A stretch of 64,000 nt of DNA from contig NC_074725.1 of assembly GCF_947242115.1 (NCBI RefSeq), forward strand, positions 11,480,511 to 11,544,510, given 5' to 3'. The notes beneath the pieces are model-generated. The model worked only from the letters and a program-made list of their open reading frames with translations. It ran no database searches and was not told where the DNA came from. This DNA comes from Biomphalaria glabrata (lineage: Eukaryota > Mollusca > Gastropoda > Planorbidae). Of the stretch, positions 48,801 through 58,540 are shown in pieces. A program made the position numbers and the translations under genes. Position 1 is the stretch's first letter. Every line of letters begins with the position of its first letter.

Positions 48801-51503
48801 CTATTGAAAAAAAAACTATACTGTTAAATGAAATTATAGAAACAATTTTTTACCTAACAAATCAAATTAATAAGTCATAAGGCACACTTTTTATTTTACA
48901 CACATATATATCAGTGGCGTAGCTAGGGTGGGGGGGAGTGGGTCCAAATTCGAGAGTCCCCACGGGACCCCAAAGGAATGTTTTAAAATGTTACATTTTG
49001 ACATTAAATATTACCCCACTGCCATGTAATTTTGCTATTCACGTTGAGTAAAAAAATACTAGACAATATCAGTATTGATGTAGATGATGTTATAGTTACC
49101 TTTGCTGCGCAGAATGCACAACGTGAGGCGATATGAATTGAGATTTGTCACTCCCGACGGCAAAAAGTGTAAACAATAAAACTAAAAGAAACAGTGTAAA
49201 TGTGAATGCATATAAGTTCAGGGGTAACTCTTCTTGGTGTTAAGTTTGAAAACCATCCACACAGGTCGTAGGAAGAGAGCAAACTAAATGCTAAGCAACG
49301 AACTTACAAAACATTATGTTGATATGATGCGCAAAGGTGCACTCGTTCAATATAATAAAGTGTTGTTCTACGCCATGACACTAATGGTTGTTGTTTGTTT
49401 ACTGCTGACTGTGAACCTAGATCTTAATTAACATTGTGGCAGCGGTGTATTAATGATCATAGGTAATCATTAATCAGTATATAAAGGTTTATTGTTTGCA
49501 ATAATAAATAGGCAACAATTAAAGGGCTTCGCCGAACAATGGCAGCTAGAAATTTACTTCCTATACCCGAGCCGCTCGAGGTAGAAGGTAACATGGCCGC
49601 TAATTGGCAAAAGTTTTACCGGAGCTGGCGAAACTAGAAAACATCCTTCAAAAACCACTCAGTTCTGCTCCCAGAAGGCTACAAAGTCTAATGATGCGCC
49701 TTTATCGGTACGATATCCAGTTTCAATGTGTTAAAGGTGAAAACTTGTTCATAGCTGATACTTTGAGTAGAGAACCATCAGAGTAAAAGAGTGATATCCC
49801 TGATGTTTGTGTCTATACAGTTGGACTGGCATTACCAGAAGAGTCATGCAGTGCTGGAGAAAGTCAGAATCGAGACAGAGAAAGATAGAACAATGCAAAC
49901 ACTTATTCAGTATATCCTAAATGGATGTCCAGACAAACATAATAGTCTACATGAACTCAAACAGTGATTCAGTATATCCTAAATGGATGTCCAGACAAAC
50001 ATAATAGTCTACATGAACTCAAACACTGATTCAGTATATCCTAAATGGATGGCCAGACAAACATAATAGTCTACATGAACTCAAACACTGATTCAATATA
50101 TCCTAAATGGATGGCCAGAGAAACATAATAGTCTACCTGAACTCAAACACTGATTCAGTATATCCTAAATGGATGTCCAGACAAACATAATAGTCTACCT
50201 GAACTCAAACACTGATTCAGTATATCCTAAAGGGATGGCCAGACAAACATAATAGTCTACCTGAACTCAAACACTGATTCAGTATATCCTAAATGGATGG
50301 CCAGAGAAACATAATAGTCTACATGAACTCAAACAGTGATTCAGTATATCCTAAATGGATGGCCAGACAAACATAATAGTCTACCTGAACGCAAACACTG
50401 ATTCAGTATATCCTAAATGGATGGCCAGACAAACATAATAAGTCTACCTGAACGCAAACAATATTTTTCACTAAGAGACATGTTAACATACGAAGACGGA
50501 CTCTAGTTGAAAAGAGAACAAATAATCGAAAGGGAATAGAAGAAAAGCTCCAAGCAGCACACCTGGGAGTAGACTCAATGAAAAGAAGAGCAAAAGAAAC
50601 AGTTTTCTGGCCTGGATTATCAGCTCGAATAAAGGAAATAGCCAACTCATGTTACTTTTGTCAGAAAAACCAGCCAGCGAATCAGAGAAAGAAGAATTAA
50701 TACAGCACGTGGGACAAGATTGGAATAGATTTATTCCAAATGTATGACCAATAATATCTAGCTAAAGTGGACTATTATTCAAATTTCATATAAGTAGAAA
50801 ACATGCAGCAGAAAAAAACACACGCAATCATAAAGAAACTGAAAGTTTTATTTGCAAGATATGTGGTGCCCAAAGTCTGTATATCTGATAGCGGACGTCG
50901 GAATACTTTTCCAAATTTATGATGGAATGGGGAGTGACTCATTTGAAATCCTTCCCTGGACACTATAAATCCAATGGAAAGGCTGAGTCAGCAGTTAAAA
51001 TTTTGAAGAACATAATGAAGAAATCAAAAGAAGCAAAGTCAGATGCCTATATATATGTATATATATGTATATACAATGCCCGATGGCTGAATGGGTAGAA
51101 TCGTTCGTTCAAGGATCTGACGGTCTTAAAATCACGTGTTCGACACCCAGTAAGAGATAAAAAAAAAAATTTAAAGTTCATCTATTTTTTATGTATTTGA
51201 TTTTATTTTTAGTTGTATAATGGAGGTATTGACTTTCAAAAATGGTTTTTTAAAATGTTTTTCTTGTTAAAATTTTAAAGTGCATTTATATTGAAGCTTG
51301 AAGAGTGTAGTAGGTCTACACAAAAAAGTACACAGGGCCTCCACTTACTAAAATTCGGCACTGGTACAAGATTTGATGTGCATACCTTTAATTTGGAGAA
51401 TACTACTTTCGTCGTCTGTGATATAGAGCATATTGTACACAAGTGACAATACTGTTATGGTCATTGCCAGGATGATGAAGTCTTTAATATGACTTTGAGA
51501 CAT
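37353..51503 (-). CDS. Beta-1,4-galactosyltransferase/GalNAc-transferase family (GT7), copy 2, seven coding exons
   Basis: Paralogue of the gene at 8867-21613, same strand. Coding exons: 51503-51386, 48732-48166, 45713-45481, 42949-42762, 40694-40572, 39360-39256, 37524-37353. Phases close to 501 codons plus stop. Architecture: cytosolic tail, signal anchor (about 9-28), stem (about 40-220, shorter than copy 1 and Pro/Lys-rich), then PYRNR (273-277), FNR (312-314), DVD (338-340), GWGGEDDD (399-406) and MLKH (430-433). The Tyr289 equivalent is retained (Tyr375), whereas Trp314 is Ile398 and the usual RYPP block is RHPT. Intron 1 contains a Ty3/Gypsy-like relic. Intron 2 contains a duplicated exon-5 block, a SINE and hAT-like elements. 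Family call firm; substrate unknown. Confidence 0.93.
37928..38125 (+). mobile_element. SINE (family 1), internally deleted
   Basis: GGCGGCTGAGCATTGGCTGG head is joined to GGTGCCTCTGATTCCACCC; the box B segment is missing. Tail present. Confidence 0.75.
38333..38530. mobile_element. Fragment related to 39846-40490, then a GC-rich stretch
   Basis: GACCCACGGCTTAGCATACG is the reverse of the terminus at about 40470. The following 150 bp is the most GC-rich non-element DNA in the area. Confidence 0.4.
38790..39235 (+). repeat. Dispersed repeat Q with an internal 43-bp tandem array
   Basis: Complete-looking copy. The segment CAGCAAAGTAATTTATGACC... is repeated four times from 38904 to about 39075 with a 43-bp period. 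Confidence 0.85.
39256..39360 (-). CDS. GT7 copy 2 exon 6 (Mn-ligand His region)
   Basis: 105 bp. It encodes YTILRHPTTLSRY and FMLKHTRDKGNEANPLR. Acceptor CCAACAG, donor CTCAG|GTGAG. Confidence 0.92.
39773..39845. repeat. TA microsatellite
   Basis: (TA)n of about 70 bp, directly abutting the element at 39846. Confidence 0.95.
39846..40490. mobile_element. Unclassified element next to a TA microsatellite
   Basis: Starts CTAGCTTTAATTTTACCCGG after (TA)n and ends GCGTATGCTACGCCGTGGG then TCGACTAG before TATATAT. Related terminus (CTAGCCGACCCACGGCTTAG) at 38333. Both ends carry an ACTAG core. Confidence 0.5.
40572..40694 (-). CDS. GT7 copy 2 exon 5 (donor-specificity loop and GWGGEDDD)
   Basis: 123 bp, phase 2 to 2. 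It encodes LFYSGYFGGVVGFSREQ and NLYIGWGGEDDDLLK. Tyr is kept before FGG; the Trp before GWGG is replaced by Ile. A partial second copy of this exon lies at 46551-46633. Confidence 0.93.
40905..41862 (+). repeat. Dispersed repeat R with about 350 bp of inserted sequence
   Basis: Repeat R is recognised by CTCAAATAGCCTCTGA, GTCTCGTTAGCC and its ACTGAAGGAGG tail. In this copy about 350 bp (40941-41291) separates the first few bases from the rest; that insert is absent from the copy at 47424. Confidence 0.65.
42045..42450 (+). repeat. Dispersed repeat Q, with neighbouring relative
   Basis: CAGTAATTTATTGCCTAATT, AAGTTTCAACTTCATCC, GAAATAACGTGGACACAC, GTTGATAAAAGCTTTGTA; the first half is diverged. 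Confidence 0.6.
42762..42949 (-). CDS. GT7 copy 2 exon 4 (DVD motif)
   Basis: 188 bp, phase 0 to 2. It encodes STFNRGALLNIGFLEAEKLG, FDCYIFHDVDLIPLND and YRCESDPRHYAVAMNKFNF. It keeps the UDP-contacting Arg of the FNR motif that is Lys in copy 1. Confidence 0.93.
43245..45407 (+). mobile_element. Composite hAT-like non-autonomous element with 8-bp target duplication
   Basis: Inverted termini CATGGGCGTAGCCAGG / CCTGGCTACGCCCATG are flanked by a perfect GTTATTAG duplication (43237-43244, 45408-45415). Inside, left to right: G/C-run terminus; about five diverged units of roughly 105-130 bp (GGGTTTTGAGTTTAAA core); a LINE C-terminal fragment (44438-44790); and a tandemly doubled 250-bp block with a GCGGGGCTTCGCCCCGC hairpin. 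No transposase frame. Confidence 0.8.
44982..45237 (+). repeat. Second unit of a 250-bp internal tandem duplication
   Basis: Repeats 44735-44981: LINE tail end, TAAGAATAGCACATTAGG, then a GC hairpin block. It shows the element grew by internal duplication. Confidence 0.8.
45481..45713 (-). CDS. GT7 copy 2 exon 3 (N-terminal catalytic domain)
   Basis: 233 bp, phase 1 to 0. It encodes GSLTGFYNEITKEEL, GGRIRPPDC, AIIMPYRNR and LKRQQAD...FFVIEQ. Donor CAG|GTCAGT. By eye, nucleotide identity to copy 1 exon 3 is only about 70-75 percent. Confidence 0.93.
46180..46441 (-). mobile_element. tRNA-derived SINE (family 1), reversed
   Basis: Minus-strand head GTGGCTGAGCGATAAAGCGC, box B GGGTTCAAATCC, and the usual body and tail. 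It lies in intron 2 of GT7 copy 2. Confidence 0.87.
46551..46685 (-). pseudogene. Partial duplicate of GT7 copy 2 exon 5 with its acceptor
   Basis: Near-identical to 40611-40745. It has an intact CTTTCAG acceptor, then 83 bp of exon 5 (SGYFGGVVGFS...VNGNSNL), cut before GWGGEDDD. It sits in intron 2 of the same gene, upstream of exon 3 and so out of order, and cannot code a working loop. Confidence 0.88.
46686..47373 (-). mobile_element. Partial hAT-like element (same family as 43245-45407), reversed
   Basis: The terminus CTGGCTACGCCCATG is at its right end, with G/C runs and GTTTTGAGTTTAAA units read on the minus strand. It lacks the LINE-bearing half and interrupts the exon-5 duplication. 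Confidence 0.75.
47381..47975 (+). repeat. Continuation of the exon-5 segmental duplication plus dispersed repeat R
   Basis: Matches 40880-41862, including about 30 bp of non-repeat flank (ATGAATTC.TTAGAGA then TTCGTAAGG). It then continues as dispersed repeat R (CACGCGTCACAAATA... to GAACCATAATCGTTCTACG). Confidence 0.75.
48166..48732 (-). CDS. GT7 copy 2 exon 2 (stem region)
   Basis: 567 bp, phase 1 to phase 1. The stem is Pro/Lys/Ser-rich with NVT, NNT and NIS sequons, a DPPPPT run and an acidic DNDEDYDPDRPNDF patch before CPDRPPHL. Only the terminal 45 or so residues align clearly with copy 1. Confidence 0.88.
48912..49023. mobile_element. Short hAT-like MITE
   Basis: CAGTGGCGTAGCTAGGG start and CCCACTG end; 112 bp; no clear target duplication. 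Confidence 0.4.
49320..51055 (+). mobile_element. Ty3/Gypsy-like LTR retrotransposon fossil
   Basis: Broken, internally shortened relic in intron 1 of GT7 copy 2. Recognisable parts on the plus strand: a gag-like start (PIPEPLEVEGNMAANW) near 49540, the tail of the pol RNase H region (49604-49786), and an integrase zinc-binding region (about 50540-50700) with core remnants after it. A 62-bp tandem array (49900-50450) lies between. Several breaks; not functional. LTRs are not clearly delimited. It is absent from copy 1 intron 1, so it arrived after the duplication, but it looks old. Confidence 0.75.
49900..50450 (+). repeat. 62-bp tandem repeat inside the Gypsy-like fossil
   Basis: About nine units of ATTCAGTATATCCTAAATGG... 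with AACATAATAGTCTAC; 1-3 differences between units. Confidence 0.9.
51073..51165 (+). mobile_element. tRNA-like SINE head (family 3), GT7 copy 2 intron 1
   Basis: GATGGCTGAATGGGTAGAAT and GTGTTCGACACC. Orthologous position to 21283-21370. Confidence 0.65.
51386..51503 (-). CDS. GT7 copy 2 coding exon 1 (signal anchor)
   Basis: 118 bp, same boundaries as in copy 1, differing by only a few bases (Met to Leu in the membrane segment, Glu to Asp after it). The acceptor TATTTCAG abuts the ATG. Confidence 0.9.
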
Positions 51504-51551
51504 CTGAAATAGTAGAAAAAAGGGACATTGGCAGTATTTGGTGATGCTATA

Positions 51552-53213
51552 GTGAGCTTGCGCCCACGCGCTATTTTTATATATATTTCTATTTTTACTA
51601 GTTGTATAGGCTAACGTTATTTTTAGCGGTCCCCGAAAGGGGAAAAGACGCTATTAGTTTTGTTTTGAATGTCTGTCCGCCTGTCCCGTTTAGATCTCGT
51701 AAACTAGAAAAGATGGTGAAAATCCGACATCATAATATTTTAGACCATTTAAAGTTCTGATGCAACGGGTACTTTTTTTTCTTTTCTGAAAGCGAAAAAA
51801 AAAATTTTTTAAATCACTTATGCAAGCAGTTTTTTCATAAAAATACACCCCTTTTACAACTATTCACTATTAATAGTAACAAACACGGGACGCTACTATA
51901 AAGTAGGGGAGAAGACTATATACCATATTTTTAACACATTTATGCAAACTGTTTTAGATTTTTTGTCAAAAAATTTAGATTTGAATTGCTAAATTAAATA
52001 AGTTCTGTTATACTAACTACTACATTTACACACAAAATAAAATTACTTTTTTTTAAAGAGAAAAAATCTATTTCGTATGCATATAAGTTAGACGTAATTT
52101 AAAACAATTATTAAGTAGTTTGTCATATTATCACGTGAACTTACATCATATAGCACCAGCATGTAGATTTTTTTTTACAAAACAATTCCAGGTTCACATC
52201 TAACTTCACATTCACTTTCACCTATCCTTTTATCTGTGGACCGCTGGGGCACCACACAAGATCCGTCAACCTTCTTTCTCCATTCTTCTCTGTCATTTGT
52301 CTTTGATAGAATATTATTCTGATGTTCTTTCTGAAAATATTGAAACCTGCCTTTTTAACTGGACCACTTCGAGGGCCGATTTTGAGTTTGTGTCTCTACA
52401 CAAACTGTTTTTGAAACCTTGTTATATATTCTTTTTTTTATAGGCTAGTGCCAGAATTAGTATGTGTACTTCCTCTTATTGTTATATTTATGGCGGGGTA
52501 GTATAAATAGATAATTCCATGCTGTTTCCTGGACAGTTGACCAGTGTACAGTCAGTACAGTATTTATGTCTGTGTGACAGGGGATGATCTTTGTGATCTG
52601 GCGTGCAATTATTTTATTATTTCTGTACCTGGGACTGCCTGCTATTATTACTGCTGCTGCAGTATTTGTTACTGCAGCCTAAGTCTGTTCTTAGTTTGTT
52701 CTTAGGGTATAGTTTTATTTTAGTGTTAGGCCTACGGTTTCATTTGAGAATATTGTAGATCAAGACTAGTTTATTGTTAGGATGTTAGTATATATCTAGA
52801 TCTGGGGGTTGTGTAGTAACCTGGTGTAATTGAGTTAGATAATTGGTTGGGTTTGTTAGTGTTGTAGTATCATAGTTCGATTAGGGTTTGGTTAGTTATT
52901 GGTTCAGTAGTCAGTGTAGGTCTACATGTATATTATTATATTTTATTATTGATTTATTTTTGCTTTATGTCAATAAAGTATAGTATAATATTTTTTTTTA
53001 CTTATTCTCAATTAAAGTTTGTTTTGTTTCTTGTTTTCTTTTAGTTAGTTAGATTACTTAGTTTAGTTGTGCTGTCTGGTTGCTTGGGCGACTCTAGCCC
53101 CATGGTCGCAGAATGGACTGCACAAATACGACCCACCCAGTAGCGTTACCATCTGGCTATTGTGTAAACTTCTCGTTAGCTGAGGCCTGTCGGCTCCGCA
53201 GGCTAACACTACA
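51552..53213 (+). mobile_element. 1.66-kb insertion upstream of GT7 copy 2, unclassified
   Basis: Boundaries are set by comparison with copy 1, where GTGATGCTA runs directly into CAAACAAACAAGATG. The left half is the GCGGTCCCCGAAAGGGG repeat shared with 56316-57190. The right half has a TATAAATA and AATAAAG arrangement that could be LTR-like, but no target duplication was established. Confidence 0.5.
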
Positions 53214-53403
53214 TACAAACAAGATGCAAAACTTTACTTAATGAGTTTTTCTAAAACTCAAAATTACATGGCGGGAAAGTCTTTTGAAACAAACTTTATT
53301 TTTTTAATTTACAATTAAACATTTGGCAAATTGAGCAATACAAAATGAGAATACTAAAACCTTTTTTAGGGACTAAATAAAATGTCATCTTTATCACTGA
53401 AAT

Positions 53404-53785
53404 AGATTGGCTGTCTTCACCAACAGGAGAATCGGCTGTCTTCACCAACAGGAGAATCGGCTGTCTTCACCAACAGGAGAATCGGCTGTCTTCACCAACA
53501 GGAGAATTGGCTGTCTTCACCAACAGGAGAATTGGCTGTCTTCACCAACAGGAGAATTTGCTGTCTTCACCAACAGGAGAATTTGCTGTCTTCACCAACA
53601 GGAGAATTTGCTGTCTTCACCAACAGGAGAATTTGCTGTCTTTACTAACAGGAAAATTGGCTCTCTTCACCAACAGGAAAATTGGCTGTCTTTACCAAAA
53701 TGAAAATTGGCGGTCTTCACCAAAAGGAGAATTTGCTGTCTTCAGCAACAGGAGAATTGTCTGTCTTCACCAACAGGAGATAGTG
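53404..53785. repeat. 25-bp repeat upstream of GT7 copy 2, about 15 units
   Basis: Same unit as at 22546 but three times as many copies, with two ordered variants (ATCGG/ATTGG, then ATTTG). Confidence 0.92.
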
Positions 53786-55385
53786 TGAAAATGTGTATGA
53801 ACAAATATTGATACGCGATGTTAATCGAGAAATAATATTTGAATCATACACAATACACTTATATGGCGTATAGTGAATTCATGTCCATAACTATCAAAGA
53901 TACAAACTTTTATTTATTTTATTATTTTTCTTTAACATTTGGTTACGACGTGAGTTAGATCCTACCTTCATGCTTCAGAGTTCAGTAAAAGAAAATTTCC
54001 TGGCATCCAGTTGAACACTTTCGGTTTTAACTTTACCATGCATTAGTTCTCCTACTAACTGATTACATTTTCTGAATGTAGGGTACAATTGTGTTAATAT
54101 TCCAATGGCGATATTTGAATTAAGAATCTAAATTTATTAAGATCAACATGCATTATGTTACACTGTAACAGTATTAAGCGTACTTTATTGATCTCTTTCT
54201 TTTGACGGATTTTATTATTATAATCAACTTCATCACCAGTCCAGTCTGCATTGTTTTTGATGTTTGAAAGATGTACGTGTTAAAAGTGCATTTCAAACAC
54301 TTCTTGTCTTTCTGCACTTAAACATAGTTTAACTGGTTTCACGAAATCAAAGTTGGCAGGTTTAATCAAAATCCACACCTACGAGTAATGCTAAAGATTT
54401 TCTGTGTCCAGAAATACGAAGTTTTATTTGGGGTGAAGACATTTTTTATTGAAGTGCGATTGATATTACGTGTGTGTATGTTTTTGAAATGGCGTCAATG
54501 ATACATTGCTTTTCCATTGCTTAACTAAACACGACAGGGGTTTAGTGACTGAGTGGTAAAACGAGGAGTCCTGGATTCGAATCTCGGTGAAGACTGAGAT
54601 TTTGAAATTCAGGATTTTTAGGAAGTCCCTGAGTTCAGAGTAAACGTTGTTTGGTCGTTGTTGTAGCCCCATGACACCCTCGTTAACCGTCGGCCATAAA
54701 ATAAGAAGAGCTTTACATCATCTGTTCTATAGATCTCAAGGTCTACTTATTAAAAACTACATATGTTAGTAGAATCACATTAGCAGTAGCGTACCTGGAG
54801 TATTTGATAGGCCTACCTATTGAGCAGTTCCTTTTGATGTCCTTCAAAACAAGAAAAAAAATACCGAACGTATTTTTTTGTGTTTTAAAACAAACTGTAT
54901 TCCAGTGTTTCTCAAACTTTTACTTGTGACTCACCCATACAAAATAATTTCCGTTCGCACCTCCTTCCTCCCATTAACTGCATCGTAATAGAAATTGGAT
55001 AGTAATTTCACTAACTCCGAGAAATTGCCTTGATTTTGTCATTGTTTTTTTTTTTTTATTATACACTTTTTGTGGTAATTTCCTCGAGACCGATTAATCG
55101 GACTATCGGGCATGGACTCTAGTTACACGCAGACTAATAGATCGATATCTCGGGCTCAATAGGTCAATCCATATTCTTGATACAAGTACCTTTAAAATTC
55201 CTAGATCCTTTACAAATTTAATGAAAACATCTGCCCCTTGCAATGAACAAGTACAGGCAAAAACTTTAGAAACAGATTTTAAAAAAATAATACTTATGTA
55301 TTAAAAATATTTTTTAAATTATATTAAAGAAAAAACATGTGGTGGGCCGGATGAAATTTTTTCGGCTGGCGGATTTTGCCAGCGG
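53786..55385. other. 5' flank of GT7 copy 2, homologous to 22661-24368
   Basis: Counterpart flank. Similarity stops near 55385, giving the right boundary of the duplicated unit. Confidence 0.75.
54538..54750 (+). mobile_element. Diverged SINE (family 1), upstream of GT7 copy 2
   Basis: AGTGACTGAGTGGTAAAACG, GGATTCGAATCTCGGTGAAG, then body and tail. Continuous counterpart of the split copy at 23425-23735. Confidence 0.78.
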
Positions 55386-55639
55386 ACCTTGAACTAGAGA
55401 TTTGAAAACATTCTACTCTTGGATACTCCAGACTGGGTAATGAAACTCTTTTGCACGTGAACAAACCCAGTTCCCAATCACAGATTCTTCTTCTTCTTTG
55501 TTCTAATATATATGTTGGATGGTTCAGACAAGTATTCCTAAATATGCGATGAACTGCGCAGTGGTTTACAGATCTGGAAGCTCTCCATATCGTTTTTTTT
55601 TTATTGAGGAGGGGGGGGGGGGAGGAGTTTGGGGCCAGT

Positions 55640-55990
55640 GTCTTGTTCGAGCCTTGTATTAGGCATCTTTCTTCTTGAACTGGTCCATTGGAGGACTGTT
55701 ACCTCCTGTTGCTTACTCGATAATTCAACTCTCTATTTTTCTTCCAATTCTTCTGGGTAGAAAGGAACTTGAAATTGTTTAATTATGCTCTCATCTTTGG
55801 TCAATATGTCTGCTTTTTCATTGTCTTCTATTTCAGTGGGGCATGTGATCCACTGGAGGACTGTTACCTTGCTGTTGCTTAGAAGATTTACAAGAGCTTT
55901 CCTGGCGTCAGTCAGGAAGACAATCTAGCTGTTTGGCGTTCTAAAGAGGTTTATTAATGTGGTCGATACTTGCTCTAGTGCACCTCTTTC
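55640..55990 (-). mobile_element. LINE RNase H relic
   Basis: Minus-strand LQWITCPTEIEDNEKADILT resembles the LINE RNase H end (LQWIPxHxGIxGNEKADxLA). Confidence 0.6.
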
Positions 55991-56315
55991 TACTAAGTGG
56001 TTGTTCAATAGATCACCAGATGTCACAAATGAGTCCGTACGTACTAATACAGGTACAGCTTATTGAAATATCCACAAACGAGGAACGTAAACCAATGTGT
56101 AAATAAATTCACAAATTCAGGTTACATTATAGCATTAGGGGTCATTGTAAAGAAAATGTAGACTGCTTTCCCGTCGTCTTTTTTTTGGGTACAACGTGGA
56201 TTAATTGCCATATTGAGCCTCATCACAAATAAAAGAAACCGACTCGTAATTTGTGCTGGTTGAGGCGGGTATAAATATATATACTCAAAACCTCATCTAC
56301 CTTAACCAAGTCATT

Positions 56316-57190
56316 TTTAGCGGCCCCCGAAAGGGGAAAAGACGCTATTAGTTTTGTGCGAAATGTCTGTCCGTCTGTCCGTCTGACCGTCTGTCCGTCC
56401 GTCCCGTTTAGATCTCGTAAACTAGAAAAGATATTGAAAATCCGACATCACAATATTTTAGACCATTCAAAGTTCTGATGCAACGGCTACTTTTTTTTTC
56501 TGAAAGCGAAAAATCTAATTTTTAAAATCAGTTATGCAAGCAGTTTTTTAAAGAGAAAAAGCTAATTAGTATGCATTATAAGTTAAACCTAATATTTTTT
56601 TTTGAGGATTCGAAAAAGAGATTGAGCCTTTTCAAAACAATTAGATCAATTATAAGACATCAGTTAGGCCAGGGGAGGCGCGGTGGCTGAGCGGTAAAGC
56701 GTTTGGCTTCTGAACCGGGGGTCCCGGGTTCGAATCCTGGTGAAGACTGGGATTTTCAACCTAGGAATCCTTGGGCGCCTCTGAGTCCACTCAGCTGTAA
56801 GGAGTACCTGACATTAGTTGGGGAAAAGTATAGGCGGTTGGTCGTTGTGCTGGCTACATGACACCCTCCCTAACAGTAGGCCACAAAAACAGATGAACTT
56901 TACATCATCTGTCCTATAGACCACAAGGTCTAAAAAGGGAACTAGTTAGGCCAGGTTCACATCTAACTTTACATTCACTTACACCTATCCTTTGATCTTC
57001 GGGACCGTTGGGGCACTAAACAAGATCTGTTAACCTTCTTTCTCCATTCTTATCTCTCATTTGTCTTTGATATAATTTCATTTGGATGTTCTTTCTGAAA
57101 ATATTGAAGCCTGCCTGGGTGGACCTCTTCGGGGGCCGATTTTGAGTTTGTGTTTCCACACAAACTGTCTTTTGTAACCTTGTTATTTTT
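56316..57190 (+). repeat. Second copy of the GCGGCCCCCGAAAGGGG repeat, split by a SINE
   Basis: Shares GAAAGGGGAAAAGACGCTAT, GTCCCGTTTAGATCTCGTAA and the 3' GAGTTTGTGT.TC.ACACAAA end with 51627-52435. It has a short GTCCGTCT microsatellite and a SINE at 56674-56943. Confidence 0.75.
56674..56943 (+). mobile_element. tRNA-derived SINE (family 1), complete, with target duplication
   Basis: Head with box A-like GTGGCTGAGCGGTAAAG and box B GGGTTCGAATCC, then a body ending in CCACAAGGTCTAAAAAGGG. Flanked by AGTTAGGCCAGG duplications (56662-56673, 56944-56955). Best preserved copy in the window. Confidence 0.9.
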
Positions 57191-57990
57191 TAATTTTATT
57201 TTAACAAAAAGTTTTAAAATTAACAAGCATTACACTTTCAACAAAAAAAAAAAAATATTTTAAATTTTAAATTTTAATTTTATTTTTTTTGTTACATATA
57301 TAATATGTATCTATGTAGCTTTTTCACTTTTCCGTGGCAAGTTTTAACTTTTTTTTTTGTGTGTGTGATTATATTAAGGAATCCCTGTGTATATGAATTG
57401 CATATAACCAATCGTGCCTGACATTAAAACCATAATGTAAAGTTGTTTGATAATGTGTTAGTGACTAACCGCATGTATGCGTGGGTTTTCGTTACGTATT
57501 ATATTTCTACTAATAGGATGGCTTGCTGAATGGATATGAATAATAATGAATATGAATACATGATTTTGAAGCTATTTTATATGTCTAAATATTGCTATCA
57601 GAGTAAAGCATAATATATAGCAGAAAAAGCGACATACAGGTAACAAACTATCTCGAAGCTACCAGAAGTCAATGTAAAAAAAACAACAACTCAACAATTT
57701 CCTGTTCACGTTTCTCTAGCTACCTTGACCCGTACACCGCGTGAAAATTTCCTTATTAACTAAAAAATAGGCTAATATTACACTTTCATGTTGTTTTCAA
57801 AAATATCTTTAATGTAACTTATGGTTGTACCAATCACGTCACTCCGAGGACCCATTTTACAAAGGTTATTATAAAATCTTGAATGAAGTACGAACAATGG
57901 CCCAATGGGTACAGGCCCACCGGGCATTTGTCTGAAACTATGTTTGTTTTGCATGTTTCGGATGTTTTGTTTTTTTTGTTTTTTTTTTTA
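57191..57990. other. AT-rich stretch, nothing recognised
   Basis: Homopolymer-rich; no coding or repeat family assignment. Confidence 0.4.
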
Positions 57991-57994
57991 GAGT

Positions 57995-58145
57995 TGAGGA
58001 TAATCTACATCCAAGCTCAAACCTCCCGCAGAACGATGGTGGTGGAGGGTGGGGATGGAGGAGCAGCCAGGGTATGAACCCGGGACTATCGAGACGACCT
58101 AGCGACATTCCAGCACGACCAGGCGGCAGCCATCTCCTACATCTG
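57995..58145 (-). mobile_element. SINE (family 2), reversed
   Basis: Minus-strand CGCCTGGTCGTGCTGGAATG, GTCGTCTCGATAGTCCCGGG, TTCATACCC, and the GGTTTGAGCTTGGATGTAG tail shared with 17797-17937. Confidence 0.7.
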
Positions 58146-58344
58146 CCCCTGGCCCATAACTTTCGTTAACACTAGAAGAATGTAAGAAGAATAGTGTGAT
58201 GAGGCTGCTCAGAAAGTAATTGAAGTATCTAAGGAAGGGCTTGTATTGCACTATGCTACACGAAATAACAAAACAAACAACAAGCTAAATATTTTTAAAA
58301 AGGAAAATAAGGCTTATCTAAGGGAATTAACTCCATAGTTACAG

Positions 58345-58540
58345 GCATATGTCTCAATATTGTAATATTTATTTCCCTTTTTCAATACCAAATAAAATTA
58401 ATTAATTACCATTATTTCATTAACTAATTGGTTGATTTTTTTTTTATTGATTCATGTTTTGTCAGGAACAATGAATAACTTTGAAAAGCTGTAGCTTGAT
58501 TCGAGAATCAGACAGACAGAGTGAGTTTATTTAAGCTTTG
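58345..58540 (+). repeat. Dispersed repeat Q
   Basis: TTAACTAATTGGTTGATTTT, GTTTTGTCAGGAACAATGAA, CAGACAGACAGAGTGAG, AAGCTTTGTTA. Confidence 0.65.

Noticed and set aside
52430-53213. Solo LTR in the right half of the 1.66-kb insertion
   Set aside because: TATA-like and AATAAA-like words are present, but no TG...CA boundary with matching target duplication could be established.
53404-53785. Regular 25-bp repeats considered as a CRISPR array
   Set aside because: Units are contiguous with no spacers, the genome is animal, and the paralogous site has the same units in smaller number.
56674-56780. tRNA gene candidates with box A and box B
   Set aside because: Part of SINEs: the same body and tail follow each copy, and one copy has clear target duplications. 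No cloverleaf with a good acceptor stem was seen.
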